From positions 1 to 34,366 of the forward strand of contig CABXKH010000022.1 in NCBI GenBank assembly GCA_902512685.1: a stretch of 34,366 nt of DNA. Reading direction: 5' to 3'. The notes under the pieces are model-generated. The model ran no database searches. It saw only the letters and a list, made by a program, of their open reading frames with translations, and was not told where the DNA came from. Positions 8,815 to 16,670 of the stretch are shown piece after piece. A program made the translations under genes and the position numbers. Each line of letters opens with the position of its first letter. The stretch's first letter is position 1. Source of the stretch: Paracoccaceae bacterium. GTDB lineage: Bacteria; Pseudomonadota; Alphaproteobacteria; Rhodobacterales; Rhodobacteraceae.

Positions 8815-10065
8815 TCAATGCAAATTGGGCTGATTGCCCTGTCCTTTTTCATCAATGATGTGACCACGTTTAAACCGATCCAGCCGCATTTCTGTGGCCA
8901 CCGGATGCGGCGTGTCATTGGCCAGTAAATGGGCATAGCAGTAGCCGCTTGCCGGGGTTGCTTTGAACCCGCCATAGCACCAGCCGCCATTGAAATAGAG
9001 ACCCTCGATATGGGTCTTGTCGATAAAGGGCGATCCATCCATCGACATGTCCATCACGCCGCCCCAGCTGCGCAGCAAGCGCGTGCGGCCGATCATTGGC
9101 ATAATCGCCATGCCGCCTTCGGCCACATCCTCGACCACGGGTAAATTTCCGCGCTGGGCATAGGTGTTGTATCCGTCAATATCGCCGCCAAACACAAGCC
9201 CGCCTTTGTCCGACTGGCTGACATAAAAATGGCCTGCCCCAAAGGTAATTACGCCAGGGAGAGTTGGCTTAAGACCTTCGGTGACGAAAGCCTGCAGAAC
9301 ATGACTTTCGATGGGCAGGCGCATGCCAGCCAGTGACATCACGCGGCTGGAAGAACCGGCAACACAGACTGCAACCTTTTTGGCGCGGATTCTGCCTTTT
9401 GAAGATTGCACACCCGTGCAAACACCATTTTCGATATCAAAGCCGGTCACTTCACAGTTTTGAATGATGTCAACACCATGGCTGTCTGCGCCGCGGGCAT
9501 ATCCCCAGGCAACGGCATCATGGCGCACTGTTCCGCCGCGCCGTTGATATAGACCGCCCTTGATTGGAAAACGCGCATTGTCAAAATCCAAAAACGGCAA
9601 TTCGCGGCGCAGCTGTGCTTCATCGGCAAGTTCGGCGTCCGCACCCGATAAAATCATAGCGTTGGCGCGGCGCACAAAAGCATCGCGTTGCGGGTCGGAA
9701 TGAAACAGGTTCAAGATGGATCTTTGGCTGACCATTGCATTATAGTTGAAGTCCTGTTCAAGGCCTTCCCACAGCTTGAGCGAAAATTCGTAAAACGGCT
9801 GATTGCCCGGCATCATATAGTTAGAGCGGATAATCGTGGTATTGCGCCCGATATTTCCCGATCCAAGCCAGCCTTTTTCCAAAACGGCGATATTGCGCAT
9901 GCCGTAAACTTTGGACAGATAATAGGCTGTTGACAAACCATGTCCGCCGCCGCCGACAATGATGACATCATACTCTGCTTTCGGCTCTGGTTCACGCCAT
10001 ACCGGTTTCCAGCCCTTGTTGCCGCTCAGGCCTTGCTTTAGAATTTCGAATGCGGAATATCGCAT
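8815..10065 (-). CDS. soxB: Sarcosine oxidase beta subunit family protein (MgdA-like)
   Basis: This 416-residue flavoprotein of the DAO family is the catalytic subunit that oxidises the N-methyl amino acid. The FAD motif GGGGHG lies at 38-43. The segment RHDAVAWGYA contains His182, the expected site of covalent FMN attachment at the alpha-beta interface in heterotetrameric sarcosine oxidases. The ATG at 10065 is chosen because the protein then begins MRYSAFEIL, typical of the family, with AAAGGG upstream; the frame is open 24 more codons into the divergent promoter region. It is the first gene of the minus-strand block beta-delta-alpha-gamma-regulator. A 93-base gap separates it from delta, the only long gap in the block. 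Confidence 0.92.
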   Translation of the reverse strand: MRYSAFEILKQGLSGNKGWKPVWREPEPKAEYDVIIVGGGGHGLSTAYYLSKVYGMRNIAVLEKGWLGSGNIGRNTTIIRSNYMMPGNQPFYEFSLKLWEGLEQDFNYNAMVSQRSILNLFHSDPQRDAFVRRANAMILSGADAELADEAQLRRELPFLDFDNARFPIKGGLYQRRGGTVRHDAVAWGYARGADSHGVDIIQNCEVTGFDIENGVCTGVQSSKGRIRAKKVAVCVAGSSSRVMSLAGMRLPIESHVLQAFVTEGLKPTLPGVITFGAGHFYVSQSDKGGLVFGGDIDGYNTYAQRGNLPVVEDVAEGGMAIMPMIGRTRLLRSWGGVMDMSMDGSPFIDKTHIEGLYFNGGWCYGGFKATPASGYCYAHLLANDTPHPVATEMRLDRFKRGHIIDEKGQGNQPNLH

Positions 10066-10150
10066 GGTTGAGCCCTTTAAATGTTGCTGCTTTAAAGTTT
10101 CTGGATTCGACAAACTGTACTTTTCTAAAATAGTCATTTATATATCTATT
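10066..10150. promoter_or_regulatory. Divergent promoter region between soxB-like gene and GlxA-type regulator
   Basis: This 85-base AT-rich gap separates two divergent genes, so it must serve both. It includes the run ATTTATATATCTATT just before the regulator start. Autoregulation and control of the sox/mgd genes by the regulator are likely from the layout, but no clear operator repeat was seen. Confidence 0.45.
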
Positions 10151-11107
10151 ATGGAAACTTTTGGTTCAGCGATGCAGACCTACAGGATTGGAGTACTGCC
10201 GATTAACGGCTTTGCCCTGATGTCTTATGCGTCAACAGTCGAGCCCTTTCGGGCGGCCAACACCCTGAGCCGGCGCAATTTATACGAGGTGATCAATATC
10301 AGTTTTGGCGGCCTAGCGGTGCAAAGCTCTGGGGCTGCAAGCGTCACACCCCAAAAGTCCATTCACGATCAGATAGATCTCGATTACTTGTTTGTTGTGG
10401 CCGGCGGCAACCCGGCGCTTTTTGACAATAAGGCTGTGTTCAACTGGCTTGGCCGGATGTCAAGATTTGGGGCGCGGCTGGGCGGTGTATCGGGTGGGCC
10501 GGTGATTTTGGCCTCTGCTGGACTGATGGGCGATCGGCGCATGACCGTTCACTGGGAGCATGCCGAAGCTCTGGCTGAAATCTCTCCTCATCTTTTGATT
10601 GAGCGAACGCTATATGTGATGGATCGTGACCGTTTGACCTGTGCGGGTGGCACTGCGGCTTTGGATTTGATGCTGGCATTGATCACAGAGCACCATGGCA
10701 GCCTTTTTGCCAGTCTTGTCAGTGACTGGTTCATGCACACTGAAATACGCCCTTCTGTCGGGCCGCAAAGGGGCGGAATTGCCGCGCGCGTTGGCTCAAA
10801 CAATGCACTGATTCTCGAAGCGGTAAAGGCGATGGAAAGCCATGTGGCCGATCCGATATCCTTAGCGCAGCTGTCGGTGATGGTGGGCATTTCGCCGCGT
10901 CAATTAAACCGCCTTTTCATGCAGCGTTTGGGGCGCTCAACGATCGGATATTATCGCGATATGAGATTAGATAAAGCGATGAATTTAATTAGAAATTCAT
11001 CATTGCCCTTGACCGAGGTCGCGCTGGCAACAGGGTTTGCAAACTCATCCCACTTTTCTAGACTTTTTTCAGAATATTTCGGCCAGGCGCCCTCAAGTTT
11101 TCGCTGA
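10151..11107 (+). CDS. GlxA-family AraC-type transcriptional regulator
   Basis: The product has about 318 residues: a DJ-1/PfpI-like sensor domain (about 10-190) and an AraC DNA-binding domain (about 220-318) with ISLAQLSVMVGISPRQLNRLF and a second helix pair ending SHFSRLFSEYFGQAPSSFR. The elbow GGVSGGPVILASAG has serine where catalytic DJ-1 relatives have cysteine. The ATG at 10151 gives the family's usual length; the ribosome binding site is poor and the frame is open further upstream. It is divergent from the soxB-like gene and followed by a class I amidotransferase 58 bases on. Its similarity to the regulator at 3865-4857 suggests paired sensors around the same enzyme block. Confidence 0.87.
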   Translation: METFGSAMQTYRIGVLPINGFALMSYASTVEPFRAANTLSRRNLYEVINISFGGLAVQSSGAASVTPQKSIHDQIDLDYLFVVAGGNPALFDNKAVFNWLGRMSRFGARLGGVSGGPVILASAGLMGDRRMTVHWEHAEALAEISPHLLIERTLYVMDRDRLTCAGGTAALDLMLALITEHHGSLFASLVSDWFMHTEIRPSVGPQRGGIAARVGSNNALILEAVKAMESHVADPISLAQLSVMVGISPRQLNRLFMQRLGRSTIGYYRDMRLDKAMNLIRNSSLPLTEVALATGFANSSHFSRLFSEYFGQAPSSFR

Positions 11108-11165
11108 GCGCTTGCAACGATCTAAAAACGCTGCCTATGCTCGGCGGCAAATTAGGAGCCCCAAA

Positions 11166-11885
11166 ATGCATATACTTGTTTTGCAGCATGCGCGTGTCGA
11201 GCACCCCGGAATTTTTCGCCGTTTTCTAGAAGAAGACGGACACAGTTGGGAGGCAGTCGAGCTTGATGAGGGCGCAGCGCTGCCTTCATTGGATGGCTAT
11301 GACGCCCTGTGGGTAATGGGGGGGCCGATGGATGTGTGGCAAGAAGACCAATACCCGTGGCTAAAAGACGAAAAGGCGTTTATTCGCGAAGCAGTCGAGC
11401 AACGGGGGATGCCTTATTTGGGGCTGTGTCTTGGCCATCAGCTGCTCGCAGAAGCGCTGGGCGGAAGTGTTGGGCCGTCCGCGACACCGGAAATTGGGAT
11501 TATGGATGTGCAAATGACAGAAATGGGCGCAACGGGCATCTTTATGGATGATTTACCCGATCGGTTCGCCTGCTTGCAGTGGCATAGCGCAGAGATCACT
11601 AAACTGCCGCAAGGTGCTGAGGTTTTGGCCACATCGCCTCACTGTACTGTCCAAGCTATGACTTGGGGGCCGCGTGCCTATTCCGTGCAGTTTCATGTCG
11701 AAATAGAGCCCGATACTGTTGCGAATTGGGCCGAAATACCCGCTTATATGGAGGCTTTGGAAAAAGCGATGGGGCAGGGGGCGGTTGAACGACTGGCCAC
11801 TGACTGTGATCGCCATATGGCCGAGTTTAACCGGCTTGCCGAGCGCATTTATATGAATTGGCTTCAGACGTCTGCCAAAGCTTAA
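11166..11885 (+). CDS. Class I glutamine amidotransferase-like hydrolase
   Basis: The product has 239 residues with the class I (GATase1) triad: Cys88 in the GLCLGHQL nucleophile elbow, and His177 and Glu179 in the FHVEIEPD segment. The ATG at 11166 has TTAGGAG upstream. No synthetase domain is attached, so it may act alone as a gamma-glutamyl hydrolase, as PuuD does on gamma-glutamyl-GABA in the E. coli putrescine pathway, or as a partner amidase. It sits between a GlxA-type regulator and the gamma-glutamyl operon, convergent with the GntR gene. Similar proteins are often annotated only as glutamine amidotransferase; the substrate is unknown. Confidence 0.85.
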   Translation: MHILVLQHARVEHPGIFRRFLEEDGHSWEAVELDEGAALPSLDGYDALWVMGGPMDVWQEDQYPWLKDEKAFIREAVEQRGMPYLGLCLGHQLLAEALGGSVGPSATPEIGIMDVQMTEMGATGIFMDDLPDRFACLQWHSAEITKLPQGAEVLATSPHCTVQAMTWGPRAYSVQFHVEIEPDTVANWAEIPAYMEALEKAMGQGAVERLATDCDRHMAEFNRLAERIYMNWLQTSAKA

Positions 11886-11898
11886 CGCTGGAGTTCGA

Positions 11899-12585
11899 TT
11901 AGGTTTCGGCTGCGCGCGTCAGCGATAGGCGCGCGGTTTCAAGATGCTCTTTCATTATTTTCGCGGCGCGTTCGGGTTCGCGGGTGCGCAAAGCATTTAA
12001 TATCTGCCGGTGCTGACCATTGTATTGGGTGATGATTGACGGGTTCAAAGTGATCTGCCGCATCCGCGTCCAGTCATCCTGACTGCGCACCGATGTTATT
12101 TGTCCAATAATCCAGATCAGCAATGTGTTGCGGGTGCAGTTTGCGAGGGCGCGATGAAATTCAGTATCTGCATCCGCAAAGCTCACCGGATCATTGCGAC
12201 TTTGCTCCATTTTGCTGCATAGGCTATCTAGAAGATCGAAATCGGCCCGCCGTCCATGCAAGACGGCAAGTCGGCAGATATGCGGCTCAAGTGCGAATCG
12301 GGCATCCATTAATTCAAGTGGATTTGCGGATTGAATCGGCGTCGCCTCTGAAAATTCTTCTTGATAGGTCACATAGGTGCCGCTACCTGGGCGGATTGTC
12401 ACCCATCCGCTGTCCATCAGCTGCGTCAAAGCTTCGCGGATGGTGCCGCGCGCTACAACATAAGCTTCGGCCAATGTGCGCTCAGGGGGCAGGCGGTCAT
12501 GTAACTGTAAGTTTCCGTTTGATATTTCACGGCGTATCATGCCAGCGATATCGCTTGCTCCAAGCTTTCGTTTTCCTTGCTTCAT
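11899..12585 (-). CDS. GntR-family regulator, FadR subfamily
   Basis: The product has 228 residues with an N-terminal winged helix (about 10-75, including RLPPERTLAEAYVVARGTIREAL and the wing GSGTYV) and a C-terminal all-helical FCD effector domain (about 90-220). The FCD metal-binding pattern is partly visible: Asp and His in the FHRALAN segment, and His in GQHRQILNALRTREPERA. It is divergent from the amine-oxidase operon across a 179-base gap, so it is the most likely direct regulator of that operon, usually as a repressor relieved by an organic acid or amino acid. The ligand cannot be told from sequence. Confidence 0.88.
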   Translation of the reverse strand: MKQGKRKLGASDIAGMIRREISNGNLQLHDRLPPERTLAEAYVVARGTIREALTQLMDSGWVTIRPGSGTYVTYQEEFSEATPIQSANPLELMDARFALEPHICRLAVLHGRRADFDLLDSLCSKMEQSRNDPVSFADADTEFHRALANCTRNTLLIWIIGQITSVRSQDDWTRMRQITLNPSIITQYNGQHRQILNALRTREPERAAKIMKEHLETARLSLTRAAET

Positions 12586-12764
12586 TCCGTAGACACTTTC
12601 AGAAGTATTCCAATACTATACCAATTCAAGCATAAACAAGATAAATAAGCAAGCATTGGATCAAAATAGGTTGACTTTTGGCTTAACAAGGCGAAAACTC
12701 ACCTCAAACAATAACGAGCGGACCATATCTGGTTCAAGCTGTGTCAAGTGGGAGTTTACAACAG
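12586..12764. promoter_or_regulatory. Divergent regulatory region of the gamma-glutamyl operon
   Basis: This region lies between the GntR gene and the amine-oxidase gene. It is AT-rich. ACCA-TATC-TGGT at 12722-12733 forms an inverted repeat 31 bases before the operon's first start codon and is one operator candidate, although its half-sites are in the reverse order to the usual FadR-type TGGT-N-ACCA. CAAGCAT occurs twice as a direct repeat. No promoter hexamers are assigned. Confidence 0.35.
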
Positions 12765-14108
12765 ATGGCATTTCCTAATCATGCTGATTTTGTGATTGTT
12801 GGTGCTGGCGTTCATGGTCTGTCGACAGCATGGCGTTTAGCAGAGCGTTTGATTGCGCGCGGAGAAGAGGTCGAAGGCAGAATAGTTGTTCTTGATAAAT
12901 CGGGCATTGCATCCGGCGCGTCTGGCATTGCCTGCGGCGTTGTTCGGAACAATTATTTCCAACCTGCAATGCGGCGGCTTATGGCCCATTCGGTCGGCGT
13001 TTGGGAAAGCGACCCCGAAGCGCTAAGCTACCATCCGGTGGGATATTTGCAAATCTCTAGCGAATCGATGCGCGATGACGTGCGCTCGATTTATGAGCAA
13101 CAGCAAGAGATCGGCTATGAAAGCGAGTTTATCGAAGGCGCGGCGGCGTCGGACGCCTATATGAAAGATATGTTCAGCGACTGGCAGGCACAGGGGATTA
13201 CCTCGGTGCTTCATGAAAAGCGGGGCGGCTATTCGAACAATACCAAATCCATGTATGGAATTGCCAAAAAGGTCGAAGATCGCGGCGTGCGGATTATCAC
13301 CGGTGTCGAGGTCAAGGGTCTGGTAAGCGAAAGTGGATCGTCGAGCATTCAAGCAGTTGAAACCAATCGGGGCACTGTAACATGTGAGCGCGTGATTATC
13401 GCGCCCGGCCCTTGGGCAAGAGATTTTTGGAATATGCTGGGTATGCCCAAGCAGATCACCCTAAAGGATTTAGAAGGCAATGTGCACACAGGCATAGACA
13501 TGTGGCGCTTCTGGCAGCTGGAAGAGGGTGTTCTTCAGGTCGAGCCGGAAATGCTTCAAACCAATGACGGCAAAGTGCCGCCCGTGATCCATGTGGATAC
13601 GGATGCGCCTTTGAAGTCTTGTGTGGACGGTTCTTTGATTACGGATGAAATGTGGGGTATTTACTACAAGCCTGATTGGCATTTTGGCGGCATTCAGGGC
13701 GGTGCGTCGCCTTATAAGGTCGAAACAGCAGTTGATCAGGTGAAAATCGACCCCTATGGACCGTCGTCGCCCGAGTTTGTCGCATCGGACACATTTGCCC
13801 ATATGTGGGTCTCGGCTTTGGCCCATTGTCACAAGCGCTTTGAGGGCATGATGGGCAAATATCATCGCGAAGCCTCGGGCGGTATCGGCTGCTTTACGGC
13901 TGACAGTTTCCCAGTATTTGATCACTTCCATGACAATGCAACGCTCATTGCAGATAGCAACCACGGCTGGAAAATGCTAGGAGTAGGCCACTTGATCGCT
14001 GATGAGGTGCTGGGTGAAGCGCAGGATTTACTCGAGCCCTTCCGGTTCGACCGCTTTGAAAAAGGAAACCTTCATCCGGTTTCAAACAGCCCATATCCAT
14101 GGAGCTAG
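12765..14108 (+). CDS. FAD-dependent amine oxidoreductase, DAO family
   Basis: The product has 447 residues with the FAD-binding GAGVHG near residue 15 and the DAO-family layout: second conserved block around SGIASGASGIACGVVRNNY and a C-terminal block around ADSNHGWKMLGVGHLIADEV. It probably oxidises a secondary amine or amino acid, as sarcosine oxidase beta and N-methylglutamate-oxidising relatives do. The N-terminal region extends the helix after the dinucleotide motif, with a short insertion (ARGEEVEGR). The start at 12765 is preferred for GGGAG upstream; a GTG at 12741 is possible. It is the first gene of an eight-gene plus-strand operon ending near 20773 that includes a ligase and GlxBCD, which suggests the substrate is a glutamate adduct of an amine. 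No covalent-flavin motif of the soxB type is seen. Confidence 0.82.
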   Translation: MAFPNHADFVIVGAGVHGLSTAWRLAERLIARGEEVEGRIVVLDKSGIASGASGIACGVVRNNYFQPAMRRLMAHSVGVWESDPEALSYHPVGYLQISSESMRDDVRSIYEQQQEIGYESEFIEGAAASDAYMKDMFSDWQAQGITSVLHEKRGGYSNNTKSMYGIAKKVEDRGVRIITGVEVKGLVSESGSSSIQAVETNRGTVTCERVIIAPGPWARDFWNMLGMPKQITLKDLEGNVHTGIDMWRFWQLEEGVLQVEPEMLQTNDGKVPPVIHVDTDAPLKSCVDGSLITDEMWGIYYKPDWHFGGIQGGASPYKVETAVDQVKIDPYGPSSPEFVASDTFAHMWVSALAHCHKRFEGMMGKYHREASGGIGCFTADSFPVFDHFHDNATLIADSNHGWKMLGVGHLIADEVLGEAQDLLEPFRFDRFEKGNLHPVSNSPYPWS

Positions 14109-14178
14109 CAGGATGAATAAAACGCCATAAAAATTGGTTAAAACCAAGGAAATTAACAATAACCTAGGGAGAAGAAAA

Positions 14179-15657
14179 TTGGCTGAAACAGATCTTGAGA
14201 AATTTGTCGAAGCGCCAGGGCGTGACGAAAAAATCAAACAAGTCAGGGAAATGATTGATCGGATGGGGGTTGAGTATCTCTATCTGCAATTTGTCTCGGT
14301 AACCGGCAAGATAATGGGCAAGGGTATTCCTGCAGATCATTGGGAATCGGTCGCCAAAAAAGGATTTCAGCTGGTATATGGTGCGACGGTAAACCTGTTT
14401 ACCGACCGCGCTGGAAATTATTTGGGATATGGCCCGGAAGCCGCCGAACTTGTTGGCATTCCAGAGCCAGAAACCTTTATGCAGTTGCCATGGGCGCCGC
14501 AAATTGGCCGGTTTTACTGCACTTTGTTCCGCAACCGCGAAGAAAAAGAAAATCCGGGCGGTTTTCTGACATCAGATTGCCGTGGTAATTTACGCCGCAT
14601 GCATGAAGAGTTCAAAGCCAAGCATGGCCGAAGCTTGCGGATCGGAACCGAGCCGGAAATGATGTGGCTTAAGTTTGACGAAAATGGCAAGCCAAAAGAT
14701 GGCTATTCCAAGCCTTACTGCTATCATATTGACCAGTTTGAAAGCCTGCGGCCTGTCTCGATGCAGGTGATCCGCTACGCGCGCAAAATGGGCCTGGATA
14801 TGATCCAAGGCGATCACGAGGATGCACCGGGTCAATTGGAATTGAACTGGATGTTTGATGACGTGCTGCGCAATGCGGACCGGCTCACAACTTACCGGCA
14901 AATTTGTGCACAGGTGGCGCGTGAAAACGGCATCTTTGCCTGCTTTATGACCAAGCCATTTATGGGGGTTTCAGCCTCGGGTTGCCACCACAACATGTCC
15001 TTGTGGCGCGGCGGCGAAGATGAATTTGTCAAAACAGGCAATGACCCGAATGATTTGCCAGGAATGGCGGAAAACTATATGTATGTCCGCGGCGGTGAAA
15101 ACACCTTTATGCCGGATGATGATGATCCGCAGATGCCCGGACAAGAAGGTCTCGAAGCCATCGGCGGTGTTGTGCACCACTTGCAGGCTCTGACGGCGAT
15201 CGGGTGTTCAACCGTGAACTCGTATCGCCGGCTTTGGGATACTGGTTTCTGGGCGCCTGTCTTTGCGGACTGGGGTTTTCAAAACCGCACCACAGGCCTG
15301 CGCGTATCTGCGCCCGGCCGGTTTGAATATCGCTCGGTGGACTCGATGGTGAACCCTTATCTGATGGGTTCGACACTTTTGGCGGCGATGGATGACGGGA
15401 TCACCAATAAGATTGATCCGGGCGCGCCAGAAGAGCGCAACATCTATGAAGCGATCAAAGAGGGCAAGCAGGTTAAAAAACTGCCTATGTCTTTGGGTGA
15501 AGCGCTTGCGTATCTTGAAAATAGCGAAGTTGTTCAGCGCGGCATGCCGGGTGAAATGTATCGTCTGTTTCATGAATACAAGCATGATGAATACGCGCGG
15601 TTTATGTCGACAACGACTGACTGGGATAACGAAACCTATATGGAATGCTTGCCATAA
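14179..15657 (+). CDS. Glutamine-synthetase-family ligase (GlnT/GmaS-like)
   Basis: The product has 492 residues, read from a TTG at 14179 with GGGAGAAG five bases upstream; the frame also opens at TTG 14134 without such support. GS-family blocks are present: GTEPEMMW, GDHEDAPGQLELNW, NSYRRL, NRTTGLRV and FEYRSVD. Active-site positions differ from classical glutamine synthetase. The glutamate-binding Asn-Gly before the HxH motif is Ser265-Ala266, HxH is His270-His271-Asn272, and the catalytic Glu in the GYEAP flap is Trp358 (GFWAP). As I recall it, gamma-glutamylmethylamide synthetase also has Trp at that flap position, so an amine rather than ammonia may be the acceptor. It lies between an amine oxidase and GlxBCD. 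It may be a GmaS relative, but it is longer and differs from the roseobacter GmaS sequence I remember. Confidence 0.8.
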   Translation: MAETDLEKFVEAPGRDEKIKQVREMIDRMGVEYLYLQFVSVTGKIMGKGIPADHWESVAKKGFQLVYGATVNLFTDRAGNYLGYGPEAAELVGIPEPETFMQLPWAPQIGRFYCTLFRNREEKENPGGFLTSDCRGNLRRMHEEFKAKHGRSLRIGTEPEMMWLKFDENGKPKDGYSKPYCYHIDQFESLRPVSMQVIRYARKMGLDMIQGDHEDAPGQLELNWMFDDVLRNADRLTTYRQICAQVARENGIFACFMTKPFMGVSASGCHHNMSLWRGGEDEFVKTGNDPNDLPGMAENYMYVRGGENTFMPDDDDPQMPGQEGLEAIGGVVHHLQALTAIGCSTVNSYRRLWDTGFWAPVFADWGFQNRTTGLRVSAPGRFEYRSVDSMVNPYLMGSTLLAAMDDGITNKIDPGAPEERNIYEAIKEGKQVKKLPMSLGEALAYLENSEVVQRGMPGEMYRLFHEYKHDEYARFMSTTTDWDNETYMECLP

Positions 15658-15676
15658 AGCACGCTTAAAACACATC

Positions 15677-15698
15677 TTGCGGGCACTCTGGCCCGCAA
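15677..15698 (+). other. Intercistronic hairpin between the ligase gene and glxB
   Basis: TTGCGGGC at 15677-15684 pairs perfectly with GCCCGCAA at 15691-15698 around a six-base loop. No T-run follows, and glxB has its own strong ribosome binding site downstream, so it is more likely an RNA processing or stability element than a full terminator. Confidence 0.6.
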
Positions 15699-15734
15699 CA
15701 ATCAACACGCAATCAAAAGGAGGCGTTTCTAAAA

Positions 15735-16670
15735 ATGTGTGGAATCGCAGGACTGATACACAAGGGCAAAAGCTCTAACGTCGGGGGTGAAATGACCGCG
15801 ATGTTACAGGCCCTAAAGCACCGGGGGCCGGATTCGACCGGCTACGCGGTTTATGGAAAGCCAACCGAGGGCGATTATATTATGCGCCTCAAAGTGGCAG
15901 AAGCCGAAGATATGCACAAAGGTCGCGGCATCCATCAGGTTATTGTAGATCGCATTGCCGCGGTGGAAGAAATTCTGGCTGAGCATGGCGCGGCTGTGAA
16001 AAGCAAGGAAAGCGTCACTGAATATGCGCTGCGCTTTGTGCTCAGCCATGAAGGTGATACCTCGGCAATGGCAGAACACATCGAGGAAACCGATGGCGTT
16101 GAAATTCTGTCTATGGGCAATGGGCTTGAGTTGATTAAAGACTTGGGTGATGCCGCTGACGTGGCCGGACTTTACGGTTTGGAAAACTTTGAGGGAACGC
16201 ACAGTATTGGCCATACCCGTATGGCGACCGAGTCTGATGTGGATATTCGCTCGGCGCACCCCTATTGGGCGTTTCCCTATAACGATGTGAGTGTCGTCCA
16301 CAATGGCCAGATCACAAACTACTGGATTATGCGCCGCGAAATGGAACGCAAGGGCCACCGCTTTATGTCAAACTGCGACAGCGAGTTGCTGGCGGTTTAC
16401 ACGGCTCACAACTTGGCCAATGGCATCACACTAGAACAGTCGCTGCGCAATTCAATCGAAGAAATTGATGGTGTGTTCACCTATCTCGTGGCCACCAAAG
16501 ACCAGCTTGGAATGGCAAAAGACACAATGGCTGCAAAGCCTCTTGTGCTTTACGAAAGTGACGATCTGATCGCGATGGCCTCAGAAGAGGTGGCAATCCG
16601 CGCAATTCTTCCACAAGAAATAGACACTTATGACCCGTATGATGAGGAGGTTCGAGTATGGCAAGCCTAA
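15735..16670 (+). CDS. glxB: GlxB-type class II glutamine amidotransferase subunit
   Basis: This 311-residue Ntn-amidotransferase releases ammonia from glutamine for a glutamate-synthase-like complex. It begins MCGIAGL with nucleophile Cys2 next to the initiator Met. Further family motifs are KHRGPDSTGYAVYG, IGHTRMATES, VVHNGQITNY and NCDSELLAVY. It corresponds to the N-terminal domain of glutamate synthase, here a separate gene as in rhizobial glxB and methylotroph mgsA. AAGGAGG lies upstream of the ATG. The end overlaps glxC by 13 bases, implying coupling. Compared with the truncated paralogue at 1-182 it has a different N-terminal segment, so the two belong to separate complexes. Confidence 0.9.
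   Translation: MCGIAGLIHKGKSSNVGGEMTAMLQALKHRGPDSTGYAVYGKPTEGDYIMRLKVAEAEDMHKGRGIHQVIVDRIAAVEEILAEHGAAVKSKESVTEYALRFVLSHEGDTSAMAEHIEETDGVEILSMGNGLELIKDLGDAADVAGLYGLENFEGTHSIGHTRMATESDVDIRSAHPYWAFPYNDVSVVHNGQITNYWIMRREMERKGHRFMSNCDSELLAVYTAHNLANGITLEQSLRNSIEEIDGVFTYLVATKDQLGMAKDTMAAKPLVLYESDDLIAMASEEVAIRAILPQEIDTYDPYDEEVRVWQA

Noticed and set aside
14179-15657. Firm naming of the ligase as gmaS
   Set aside because: Length and several motifs differ from the roseobacter GmaS I recall, so only the family is claimed.
15813-16358. A 181-codon minus-strand open frame opposite glxB
   Set aside because: It is antisense to a motif-confirmed gene and shows no protein family features.
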